In this document: positions 24,414 through 32,705 of the stretch, piece after piece
Position numbering within the stretch: the stretch's first letter is position 1
Layout of the letters: every line of letters starts with the position of its first letter
Source: JBMYRH01 sp049602155
Lineage (GTDB): Bacteria; Myxococcota_A; UBA9042; PHBI01; JBMYRH01
NCBI GenBank assembly: GCA_049602155.1
Contig: JBMYRH010000002.1
Location: forward strand, 324,037-388,036
DNA: 64,000 nucleotides
Direction: 5' to 3'
Notes under the pieces: model-generated
What the model was told of the DNA's origin: nothing
What the model saw: only the letters and a program-made list of their open reading frames with translations
Database searches by the model: none
Translations under genes and position numbers: made by a program

Positions 24414-26721
24414 CCATGCGAGGATGCGATTATGGAGCGATCCTGGGGGGCTTGAGCGCGTGACAGAGGACGTATCGATCGGCAGCAGCGACGCGAGTCA
24501 AGATGACGGCGTCCTCTGGGCATTGCTCGAGACGGAGACCCGGACAGTGCTCATTCGGCACGTCATCCAGCTCTTGATCTTCTCGACCTCTGCCGCCCTC
24601 ATCTTGGACATCCTCTTCGCAGAGTCTGTCCCGCTGCTCCTGTACTTGGCTGGCTTCATCCCCTTCCTCGGCGTTTACGTCGCTGGCTATTTAGCTTTGC
24701 GTCGTGGGAAGTTGCGTGTCGCGACGCTCTTGGTCACCGTGGGGACGGTGTTGGCGCAAGCCGGTATCGGCTTTTACGTCATGGGTCACGAAGCTCAGGC
24801 GCTGGTCTCGTTCCTCAACCTCGTCCTCATCGCTGGCTTTGTCGTGGGGCCCGGGGCCGCAGTCTTGACCTCGTTGGTCGCTGTGTGTGCAGTCACTGCG
24901 TACGTCGTGCTCGCCGCGGAGGGGCGACTCCCTCAGCCCGAGATCGTCACCGGGGTCAAGGCGGGGACGATCGCGCTCAGCACGACGATCTTCACGACAG
25001 GTGGCTTGGTCTTTATCGCCATCCGGCACGTGCGCAACGCGTTGAGGAAAGAGCGACGCGCGGTGAGCCAGGCGAGGGACGCCCTGGAGGCACTAGAGCA
25101 AGCGAACTTCGATCTCGATTATCGCGCTCAGCTGGCGGAGGAGCTCGTCGTCATCAGCCGCAAGTTGATCGACATTGGTCGGCCTGATGAGCTCGCTGAT
25201 CGGCTGTGTCGTAAGCTCGTCGACATCCTCGACCTCGATCGCGCCTGGATTGTGGGGCGAGGCGGGGCTGTTTTGGGTCGCGCCGCGACGCAGCGTGAGC
25301 GGCCAGGCGCATCGCTGTGCCGGGGCGAGGGGGCGTTCCCGATGCGGCTCGATGACGCGACCCCGGTGCACTACTTGTCCGAGGAGGAAAGGGCGACGCT
25401 CGTGACGTGGACGGGGTACCGCGAGAGCGAAGAGGGGATCGCTTTGATCGTGCCAGGCATTGAGGACGTTTACCTCGTCGCGGTTGGACCGAAGCTCACC
25501 TGTATCACCGAGGCTTCGACTGCATTTTGTAGTGCTGCTGCAGGCTTATTCGCGAGTGGTTTGGCGCGCTCCTCGATGGAGGAGCGCCTCCGCCAGGCTC
25601 AGCGTATGGACGCAGTCGGCCGGCTGTCAGCGGGGCTTGCCCATGACTTTAACAACCTCCTGACCGAGATCATGACAGGCACGGACTTGGTGAAGAGCCG
25701 TATGGAGCGCTCTTTAGCCGTCGACGCCCAAGTTCAGGGCATCGCGGCGGCGACTCACCGTGCTGCTAACCTTACAAAGCGCCTTATGGCTTTCACGTCC
25801 GTCACACGGCGGCCCCCTGAGGTTGTCGAGCTGACTGGGCTGGTGCGCGACATGTTGACGATGTTCGAGCACACGATGGAGCCGCGGATCAGCCTCCACG
25901 CTGACCTCTCCTCTGTGCCGCTGTGGGTCAGCGCAGATCCCGTCGAGATCGAGCGCGCCATCCTCAACTTGGTCATGAACGCGCGCGACGCCGTCCAGGA
26001 GAGCGGTTCGGTCTCTGTGAGCGTCCATCGCACAGAGACGACCCTCGAGGATGGAGAGAGCGCGGTCCCGACGGCGACCTTGCGGGTCGAAGATGATGGC
26101 GTCGGCATGACGGCTGAGGTTGAGCGTCGCATCTTTGAGCCCTTCTTTACGACCCGTGCCGAGCAGGGGGGGCATGGGCTCGGGCTCTCGAGTGTCTACG
26201 GGCTCGTCAATCTCACAGGCGGGCAGATCGATGTGCGGAGTCGCCCAGGGGAGGGCGCCCGCTTCGATGTCATCTTGCCGCTCGTGACTGTCAATCAGGA
26301 GGTGTCGCCGCCTGTCAGACCCGTCATGAGGCGCCCATTGACGTCGGCCCGGATCTTGGTGGTCGAGGACAGCGAAGATGTCCGCTCGCTGCTGACCGAA
26401 GTGCTCCAGGATGCGGGGTACTCTGTCCTCACGGCCGAAGACGGGACTCATGGACTCGAGCTGCTGGAAGCGAACGACGGCATCCAGTTGGTCGTCTCCG
26501 ATGTGGTGATGCCGCGCTTGGGTGGCGTTGAGTTGGCTGAGCTGGTCCGAAGCCGCTACCCCAAGCTGCCCGTGATCTTGATGAGCGGGTATGGGCCTGG
26601 TGCCTCTGAGCTTGAGGGGATCGCTCAGCTGCACAAGCCGTTCACGATTGATGAGCTACTCACCGTTGTCTCGGCTGCCCTCTCGAGGTCCGAAGGCGAG
26701 GATAGCGTGTCGTCTGGATAG
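24388..26721 (+). CDS. Hybrid sensor histidine kinase with receiver domain
   Basis: Up to 777 residues; possible starts are ATG 24388, ATG 24424 and GTG 24463 (the last is preceded by a G-rich stretch). Five or six membrane segments cover residues about 55-220. A short coiled coil and a GAF-like region follow. The H box GLAHDFNNLLTEI is of the NtrB type. The ATPase has NLVMNARDAV, DDGVGMT, FEPFFTT and GHGLGLS. A C-terminal receiver (residues about 650-765) has phosphoacceptor Asp in VVSDVVMP and Lys in LHKPFT. It has no DNA-binding domain, so a partner is needed elsewhere. Its overlap with the LuxC-like gene suggests it is co-expressed with the metabolic block. Confidence 0.87.
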   Translation: MKKLGCRHDHARMRLWSDPGGLERVTEDVSIGSSDASQDDGVLWALLETETRTVLIRHVIQLLIFSTSAALILDILFAESVPLLLYLAGFIPFLGVYVAGYLALRRGKLRVATLLVTVGTVLAQAGIGFYVMGHEAQALVSFLNLVLIAGFVVGPGAAVLTSLVAVCAVTAYVVLAAEGRLPQPEIVTGVKAGTIALSTTIFTTGGLVFIAIRHVRNALRKERRAVSQARDALEALEQANFDLDYRAQLAEELVVISRKLIDIGRPDELADRLCRKLVDILDLDRAWIVGRGGAVLGRAATQRERPGASLCRGEGAFPMRLDDATPVHYLSEEERATLVTWTGYRESEEGIALIVPGIEDVYLVAVGPKLTCITEASTAFCSAAAGLFASGLARSSMEERLRQAQRMDAVGRLSAGLAHDFNNLLTEIMTGTDLVKSRMERSLAVDAQVQGIAAATHRAANLTKRLMAFTSVTRRPPEVVELTGLVRDMLTMFEHTMEPRISLHADLSSVPLWVSADPVEIERAILNLVMNARDAVQESGSVSVSVHRTETTLEDGESAVPTATLRVEDDGVGMTAEVERRIFEPFFTTRAEQGGHGLGLSSVYGLVNLTGGQIDVRSRPGEGARFDVILPLVTVNQEVSPPVRPVMRRPLTSARILVVEDSEDVRSLLTEVLQDAGYSVLTAEDGTHGLELLEANDGIQLVVSDVVMPRLGGVELAELVRSRYPKLPVILMSGYGPGASELEGIAQLHKPFTIDELLTVVSAALSRSEGEDSVSSG

Positions 26722-26828
26722 GTGCTTGCCGTGGTTGAATGTGACGCCCAAGCTGCCCTCGCACGCCGCGCTCCGTTCGTGATAGGTAGCTACCGGTGTC
26801 TGGCTTAAACCGCCTTGGGAGGACCGTG

Positions 26829-27665
26829 ATGTTGACCTTGAATCGTGTCGGGACCGCCTGTGTGTTGCTCGGTGTGCTGTTAGGCGGCTCACAGGCGCAG
26901 GCTAAAGCGCCGTCGAAGGTGGGCGCCTACAAGGCGGCGTCCTTGAAGAGCTTCTATTTCTTCGGAGAGGAGCCCTTTGAGTCGTTCACTTGCGGGCTCA
27001 AGGTCGACGTCGTGGAGATGCTCATCAAGGGGCTAGAGGAGCAATTCAAGGCGGCTAACCTCCCCCTGGTGATCACGGAGAACATCGACACGTTCCAGGT
27101 GACGTTCACGCGCAAGACCGACGATGCGACCTTCGTCGAGCCGAGCCTCTCGGTGACCATCAAGCCTGGAAGTGAGGTCAAAGACCCTGCACAGATCGAG
27201 GCGGGCGTGCAGCAGATCGAGGCGGGCTTCAAGGGCGCCGTCGTGGGCGCCGTTCAGATCGTACGAGGCGCCTTTGATGAGTATGAGCAGAGTCGCTTCG
27301 CCAAGTACTCAGACGTTCGCTTTAAGGCTAACGACTCTGGCTATGACGCGACCTTCACGAAGGATGGCGCGGTCGTCCAAGAGAGCTTCTCCGGCAAAGT
27401 GCGACGGATGACCTTCCAGATGGGGGGGCAGACCGTCACCAGCAAGAGCTCCTATAAGCGGCATGGAGAGAAGGGGCTCTTGGTGTCCGAGGCCGAGCTG
27501 ATCCCTGGTCCAGGAACCCGACTCAGCATCAGCTTTGAGTACCAGACGGTCCAAGGCCTCTTGATCCCTAAGACGCTGCGTGTGCACTCGCGGCAAGAGA
27601 TCGGAGGTCAGGTGGCAGAGAACCGCGTCGGGGTGACTTTGGAGCGCTGCACTGTGCGTCGCTAG
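26829..27665 (+). CDS. Secreted protein of unknown function
   Basis: 278 residues from ATG 26829, preceded by GGGAGGA at good distance; an upstream in-frame GTG at 26796 is less likely. The signal peptide is LTLNRVGTACVLLGVLLGGSQAQA. The mature protein is rich in beta-strand patterns and charged residues with two Cys (FTCGL and ERCTV near the C-terminus), which may form a disulfide. FEYQTVQGLLIPKTLRVHS near the end resembles outer-membrane lipoprotein-sorting-type beta sheets (LolA/LolB-like folds), but I cannot assign a family. It lies alone between the kinase and the OPT transporter. Confidence 0.65.
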   Translation: MLTLNRVGTACVLLGVLLGGSQAQAKAPSKVGAYKAASLKSFYFFGEEPFESFTCGLKVDVVEMLIKGLEEQFKAANLPLVITENIDTFQVTFTRKTDDATFVEPSLSVTIKPGSEVKDPAQIEAGVQQIEAGFKGAVVGAVQIVRGAFDEYEQSRFAKYSDVRFKANDSGYDATFTKDGAVVQESFSGKVRRMTFQMGGQTVTSKSSYKRHGEKGLLVSEAELIPGPGTRLSISFEYQTVQGLLIPKTLRVHSRQEIGGQVAENRVGVTLERCTVRR

Positions 27666-27762
27666 CTGAAGGCCTGGCCGTTGAGGTTGACGTCCGGATC
27701 GGCGCTTGGCCGCCTCAAGGTGCTCTGATAAGACCGGCCCCGCGTCCGACAAGGAGACTGAG

Positions 27763-29631
27763 ATGAGCGACGAGGCGACCGATGTTCACGACTACCCAGA
27801 GCTCAACCTCACCGATCCGCAGCTGACGCTTCGGGCCGTCATCACAGGCATGATCCTCGGTGGTCTCCTGTCGCTGTGTAACGTCTACATGGGCCTCAAG
27901 ATCGGCTGGGGCTTCAACATGTCCATCACGGCCGCGCTCTTGAGTTACGGGTTCTATAACGTCACGCAGAGGACGATGGGCTCTCGCGAATGGGGGATGC
28001 TCGAGAACAACATCAACCAGACCGCAGCGTCGTCAGCCGCCTCGATCTCGTCGGCTGGTCTGGTGGCCCCCATCCCGGCCTGGACGCTCATCACGGGCAA
28101 AGAGCTCGGCCTCGTCGAACTCATCCTTTGGACCCTCTCTGTCTCCCTCGTCGGTGTCGTCGTCGCCATCAGCTTGCGGCGGCAGATGCTCATCAAGGAC
28201 GCGCTCCCCTTCCCGGGCGGCATCGCTGCCGGTGAGACCATCAAAGAGATGTACTCGAAGGGCGCCGAGGCCATGGCGCGCGTGAAGATGTTGATCGGCG
28301 GGGCTGTCGCCGGCTCAGCGACGAAGCTGATCGTGAAGTACGCGGCCATTAAGAACATCGTGGTGCCCGGCGCGGTCGGGACCGCGAGCATGAAGAACCT
28401 GACGATGGCGCTTAGCCCTAGCCCGCTCTTCATCGCCGTGGGCGCCATCATCGGCACCCGGGCCTGCTTGTCGATGCTCGTCGGAGCCATCATGGCCTGG
28501 TGTGTCTTTGGCCCGATGGCCATCGAGGCGGGGTGGGTGACAGGGACGCTGACGGTCGACGGTGTGACGACGACCGTGGCGCTCAGTGACGCTGCCTGGC
28601 TTGAAGCCAAAGGCGACAAGGGTTGGTTCAAGGAGCTCGTGACTTGGTTGCTCTGGCCTGGGGTCGCGATGATGGTCGTCGCCTCGTTGACAGCCTTCAG
28701 TTTCTCCTGGCGGTCCATCGTCTCGGCGGTCACTGGTGGCGGGAGCGCGGCCAAGACCGAGGAGGTCACCGATGACGTCCCGCGCAGCGTGCACATCCCC
28801 CTCATCGCGATCGTCTGTGTGGCCTCGGTGGTCATGCAGTACACGATGTTCGGCATCGGCTGGGCGCTCGCGACCTTTGGGGTGTTTTTGACCTTTGTCC
28901 TCGCGATCGTCGCAGCCCGGGTGTCCGGCGAGACTGGCCTCACGCCCGTCGGGGCGATGGGTAAGGTGACGCAGCTGACCTTCGGCGTGCTCGACCCCGG
29001 CAACGTCAGCGCCAACCTGATGGCCGCGAACGTGACCGGCGGTGCGGCCAGTCAGTGCGCGGATCTGCTCCACGATATGAAGACTGGCCTCATGATCGGC
29101 GCCAGCCCACGCCAACAGACTTACGGGCAGTTCGCCGGTGTGTTCGCGGGGGCAGTCTTTGGCTCCCTTGGGTACCTCCTGCTGGTTGGGGACGCAGCTC
29201 AACTCCAGACCCTGTGGGATGACCCCGAGTGGGCGATGCCTGCCGTGGTGCAGTGGAAGGCCGTCGCGGAGCTCTTCCAAGGCGGCATTGAGAACCTGCC
29301 GCCCGGCGCGGTCGCCGCGATGGTCTGGGGTGGGGTCTATGGCCTCCTCGCCGCGATCTTGGAGAAGGTCCTCCCGAAGAAGGCCGCCGCGTGGGTCCCG
29401 AGCCCCACGGCGGTCGGGTTGGCCTTTGTCATCCCAGCCTACTACTCGGTGTCGATGGCCTTCGGGGGCATCCTCGCCTGGCTCTTGATGAAGCGCTACA
29501 AGGCCTGGTCGACGCGCTTCATGATCGTCCTCGCTGCCGGGGTCATCGCCGGCGACAGCCTGACCGGTGTGGGGGTGGCGCTCTCGGAGTTAGACTACGC
29601 GTTGCTCTGGGCGAAGATCGTGGGGGGCTAG
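27763..29631 (+). CDS. OPT family oligopeptide/metal-chelate transporter
   Basis: 622 residues from ATG 27763, which has AAGGAG seven bases upstream. Some 14-16 membrane helices are seen. Conserved parts of the bacterial OPT family include NVYMGLKIGWGFNMSITAALLSYGF and FPGGIAAGETIKEMYSKG. Also present are GETGLTPVGAMGKVTQL, the family NPG-like region NVSANLMAANVTGGAASQCADLLHD, and the C-terminal GGILAWLL. The family takes up small peptides or metal chelates, driven by protons. The substrate is unknown. A lipoprotein gene starts three bases after its stop, suggesting a functional pair. Confidence 0.9.
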   Translation: MSDEATDVHDYPELNLTDPQLTLRAVITGMILGGLLSLCNVYMGLKIGWGFNMSITAALLSYGFYNVTQRTMGSREWGMLENNINQTAASSAASISSAGLVAPIPAWTLITGKELGLVELILWTLSVSLVGVVVAISLRRQMLIKDALPFPGGIAAGETIKEMYSKGAEAMARVKMLIGGAVAGSATKLIVKYAAIKNIVVPGAVGTASMKNLTMALSPSPLFIAVGAIIGTRACLSMLVGAIMAWCVFGPMAIEAGWVTGTLTVDGVTTTVALSDAAWLEAKGDKGWFKELVTWLLWPGVAMMVVASLTAFSFSWRSIVSAVTGGGSAAKTEEVTDDVPRSVHIPLIAIVCVASVVMQYTMFGIGWALATFGVFLTFVLAIVAARVSGETGLTPVGAMGKVTQLTFGVLDPGNVSANLMAANVTGGAASQCADLLHDMKTGLMIGASPRQQTYGQFAGVFAGAVFGSLGYLLLVGDAAQLQTLWDDPEWAMPAVVQWKAVAELFQGGIENLPPGAVAAMVWGGVYGLLAAILEKVLPKKAAAWVPSPTAVGLAFVIPAYYSVSMAFGGILAWLLMKRYKAWSTRFMIVLAAGVIAGDSLTGVGVALSELDYALLWAKIVGG

Positions 29632-29634
29632 TCG

Positions 29635-30930
29635 ATGCACTGCTTACACCACCGTGCGCTCTTCGCGGCGACGATCATGCTCACGGCAGGCTGTGGAGTC
29701 ACGGCAGAGTCGGTGTCTTCAGGTGAGGATACTGACCTGCAGTCCAATAACGACGCGACCTCCGAGGTCACGTCGGATATCAGGGCAGGGGAAGACGTTG
29801 GCCCCGCGATTGACGCAGAGGCACCAGAGTTGACGCGAGGGCAAGCCATCCGTCTGAAGTACGACGGGCTCTTTGAGGAGGTCGAGACCTTCCTCCATGA
29901 CCCCGAGCTTTGCGTAGACGGGCACTGGCAGCTCCACTACGGCGACGGTCAGATGTATGGCCCGTCCTTTGATTTGAAGCAGTGGCGTGTCACCGGTGAA
30001 GAGGTCCATCGAGACCGCGCGCTTGAGGTCTTGGAGGTCAATCGACAGAGCGTCGTCGCCGCGACTGAAGATCTCCTCGGCGCGATGGATGACCTTGAGA
30101 CCATCGCGATGTCGCTCTTGAGCTTGGTGGAGTGCGGCCTCTATCTCGACGACGCCACGGCATATCGCGAAGCCGCTGACGGCTTGATTGAGCCGCTGGA
30201 TGAGCTCGCCTTAGGCCTCGGCGATTACCTGTCTATCGACGCTGGCGAGTTCGCGGCGACCACCTATGGGCCGACCGCGCTCACGGCGTTCTTGGCGTTG
30301 CTTCATTTTGAGTACGTCATCGCCTACCCGGACCACAACGCGAGCCACCACATTGCGCGCGGCGAGGCGGTGCTCGAGGCGGTCTACAACACCGCTTGGG
30401 ATGCTGAGATGGCGACCTTCGCGTTTGCGCCCGGGAACACCAAGCGCTACCTCTACCCGAGCATCACGATGATGCTCGCCTATGCGCGGGGCTATGCGCT
30501 CACTGGTGATCCGCTCCACCTCGCGCGCTTCTGGCAAGCCTATGAGGGCATCCAGCCGCTCAAAGACCCCGCCGGAGACCACTACTACTCCCCCTACAGC
30601 GCGGACTCGATGGGGGCGACAGATGAAGACTACACGACGCTCTCGAGCCAGAACTACTTGATGCTCGCCTTGCTCGCGGCCTACGAGGCCACAGGTGACG
30701 AGGCGCTCTTGGACGAGGTCGACCTCAACTTGGGCTTCATCGCCGATAACCTCGTCTCAGAGGGCCGCATTTTGCACCACTGGATGAACGGCATGATGGC
30801 CCAACCCGAAGACCCTTACGACTATTGCCTCGGCTGCAATGCCCAGTCGCTTTACATCTTGCTGCTCGTTGGTGACGCCACTTATACAGTCCCCCCTGAG
30901 CATGACGAAGGAGCCCCCGATGTTAGATAG
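29635..30930 (+). CDS. Lipoprotein with six-hairpin (alpha/alpha barrel)-like domain
   Basis: 431 residues. The lipobox is LTAGC (Cys about residue 20), followed by an acidic linker to about residue 65. The rest is helical. Aromatic-rich stretches (YLYPSITMMLAYARGYALTG; SSQNYLMLALLAAYEATGD) repeat in the manner of alpha/alpha-barrel glycosidase or epimerase folds. No catalytic signature is clear, so enzymatic function is a guess. Its start lies three bases after the OPT transporter stop, so it is probably co-translated and may bind or process what the transporter takes up. Confidence 0.65.
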   Translation: MHCLHHRALFAATIMLTAGCGVTAESVSSGEDTDLQSNNDATSEVTSDIRAGEDVGPAIDAEAPELTRGQAIRLKYDGLFEEVETFLHDPELCVDGHWQLHYGDGQMYGPSFDLKQWRVTGEEVHRDRALEVLEVNRQSVVAATEDLLGAMDDLETIAMSLLSLVECGLYLDDATAYREAADGLIEPLDELALGLGDYLSIDAGEFAATTYGPTALTAFLALLHFEYVIAYPDHNASHHIARGEAVLEAVYNTAWDAEMATFAFAPGNTKRYLYPSITMMLAYARGYALTGDPLHLARFWQAYEGIQPLKDPAGDHYYSPYSADSMGATDEDYTTLSSQNYLMLALLAAYEATGDEALLDEVDLNLGFIADNLVSEGRILHHWMNGMMAQPEDPYDYCLGCNAQSLYILLLVGDATYTVPPEHDEGAPDVR

Positions 30931-31243
30931 CCCCATTGGTCGCCTGCGCCTCATCGGCATGATTGAAGGCCTCTCGTACCTCCTGCTCTTAGGCATCGCG
31001 ATGCCGCTCAAGTATATGGCCGGCATGCCCGAGGCCGTCAGCGTCGTCGGGATGGCTCACGGGGTGCTCTTCTGTGTCTTCGCGTTGGCGCTCTTGAACG
31101 CTCACATGGACTGCGAGTGGACCCTCAAGCGGTCCGCGTTCCTCTTTATCGCGGCGGTCTTGCCCTTCGGCCCCTTCGTCGTGGATGGGGGACTCAAGCG
31201 CGAGCAGGCCGAACGCGCACAGTCTGAGCCTCAATCGGCCTGA
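30920..31243 (+). CDS. DUF3817-family small membrane protein
   Basis: 107 residues from ATG 30920, with AAGGAG six bases upstream and an 11-base overlap with the preceding gene. Three hydrophobic segments are seen: LRLIGMIEGLSYLLLLGIAMPLKY, VSVVGMAHGVLFCVFALALL and FLFIAAVLPFGPFVVD. The pattern and the GxxEGxSYLxLLGxAMPLKY motif match the DUF3817 (YdzA-like) family, often found next to transporters. The function is not known. It ends the transcript that begins with the OPT gene. Confidence 0.8.
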   Translation: MLDSPIGRLRLIGMIEGLSYLLLLGIAMPLKYMAGMPEAVSVVGMAHGVLFCVFALALLNAHMDCEWTLKRSAFLFIAAVLPFGPFVVDGGLKREQAERAQSEPQSA

Positions 31244-31298
31244 CCTCGCGGCTGGACCTGGCGCGTCGAGTCTGGTTCCTTGGAGAGACCGAGGTACC

Positions 31299-32615
31299 AT
31301 GATGAATCCGATGTTTTCCGCGGCGATCCTCGCCGTGACCGCATGCCTTTTTGCCTGCTCTACTGCCCCTGAGGGGGGGACTGCGGCACCTTCAGGTGTC
31401 GACCAGAGTTCGGGAGGAGAGCTGACCTCGGACGCCGCGTCTGCCGCGACAGGTGAGCCCGTCGCCGACACGGTCACTCTGGATGTCGCTGTGGTCAGTG
31501 ACTCGGCGACCGTGAGCGACGCTGAGGTGGACCAAGAGACTGAAGAGACCCCACCCGAGAGTGATGCGGGGGCGGCCACCGAGGACACTAGCCTGACAAA
31601 CGGCGGCGATGAGGCGGACGACGTGACCACCGACGCCCTCGATGATGCTGCGTCGCCGCTCCAGGACACGGAGAGCCCCTCGGACGCCGATCAGCTGTCT
31701 GACGCCTCCGGTAACCCGGACAGCTTGGACAAGCCGGACAGCCTTGAGAAGCCCGACGTGCCGCCAAGCAAACCTGACGTCGGCCCGAATACAGACGCTG
31801 TCATCGGCGTGCCGCTTGATGACGTTGGCCCCTTTGACGATGCCGAGGGTGAGGAGGACGGCGGTAAGCCTGGGTTCCCTGGGTTCCCTAATCCGCAGGA
31901 CGCGGGCCCTGAGTCGGACGCCACAGAGCCGTCTGGGGCTGGTCTTTACCTCGTGAGCGTTGATTATTACGGGACAGATCTGCTCAAGATTGACGCTGAG
32001 ACTGGGGACACGACGCCCATCTGCACGCTGGAGTACTCGACCTACCCGTCGCTGACCTTCAGCCGAGAGAACGTGCTCTACGCGTCTCGTGGTGGCAGCT
32101 CGCTCGACATCATCGACCCCTGCACCTGTGAGATCACCTCTGTCGGGAGCTATGAGGGCTACTCAGGGGTCAATGGCATCACGAGTGACTACGGCCTCAA
32201 CCTCTTCGGGGTCGCCAACACGCAGGACGAGTTCATCGCGATCTCAACCAGCGAGGGCACCGCGGAGAGCATCGGCTCGCTGGGCCTCAACTTTGGCTCG
32301 ACAGGTGCGACCTGGTCCGAAGAGGAGCAGGCCGTCTATGCGATCGATGCGACCACGGATGCGCTCTACACCATCGCGCCAGACACCGGCGAGGCGACGC
32401 TCGTGACGGCGCTCGATATGCTCTTTGGCATCACGGTCGGGATTGAGATGCACCCGGGCAACGGGGTCATCTATGCCTGCAGTGACAACGCGAACCTGCT
32501 GACCGTGGATCCTGAGACGGGGCATGTGACCGACTTGGGGCCCATGCTCCACAGCGGGTTTTGCACGAATTTAGCTGCCCCCTGGCAGCCTGTCGCGTGC
32601 CTCGAGGAGCTCTAA
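31299..32615 (+). CDS. Acidic-linker lipoprotein with beta-propeller-like domain (paralogue of 41154-42467)
   Basis: About 438 residues from the adjacent ATGs 31299/31302, preceded by GAGG; the upstream in-frame part lacks a signal. Lipobox CLFAC. Residues about 22-215 are low-complexity Asp/Ser/Thr/Glu/Pro, probably extended. The C-terminal 240 residues contain repeated motifs (LLKIDAETGDTTPIC, YAIDATTDALYTIAPDTGEAT, LLTVDPETGHVTDLG) typical of beta-propeller or PQQ-like blades. IDPCTCE and several Cys are conserved with the paralogue. The protein is probably displayed on the outer membrane. Its ligand is unknown. Confidence 0.75.
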   Translation: MMNPMFSAAILAVTACLFACSTAPEGGTAAPSGVDQSSGGELTSDAASAATGEPVADTVTLDVAVVSDSATVSDAEVDQETEETPPESDAGAATEDTSLTNGGDEADDVTTDALDDAASPLQDTESPSDADQLSDASGNPDSLDKPDSLEKPDVPPSKPDVGPNTDAVIGVPLDDVGPFDDAEGEEDGGKPGFPGFPNPQDAGPESDATEPSGAGLYLVSVDYYGTDLLKIDAETGDTTPICTLEYSTYPSLTFSRENVLYASRGGSSLDIIDPCTCEITSVGSYEGYSGVNGITSDYGLNLFGVANTQDEFIAISTSEGTAESIGSLGLNFGSTGATWSEEEQAVYAIDATTDALYTIAPDTGEATLVTALDMLFGITVGIEMHPGNGVIYACSDNANLLTVDPETGHVTDLGPMLHSGFCTNLAAPWQPVACLEEL

Positions 32616-32705
32616 GCCGGTATGAAGACCGCGCGCCTCGGTGCGGCTGACCGCGATGACTCGTGTTACGCTCTGGGCTGTTTGGCAGCTTGAGAGGGGG
32701 CCTCA

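Noticed and set aside
27954..29015. Long minus-strand frame (353 codons) inside the OPT transporter
   Set aside because: Antisense shadow of a well-supported membrane protein in GC-rich DNA; it has no recognisable motifs.
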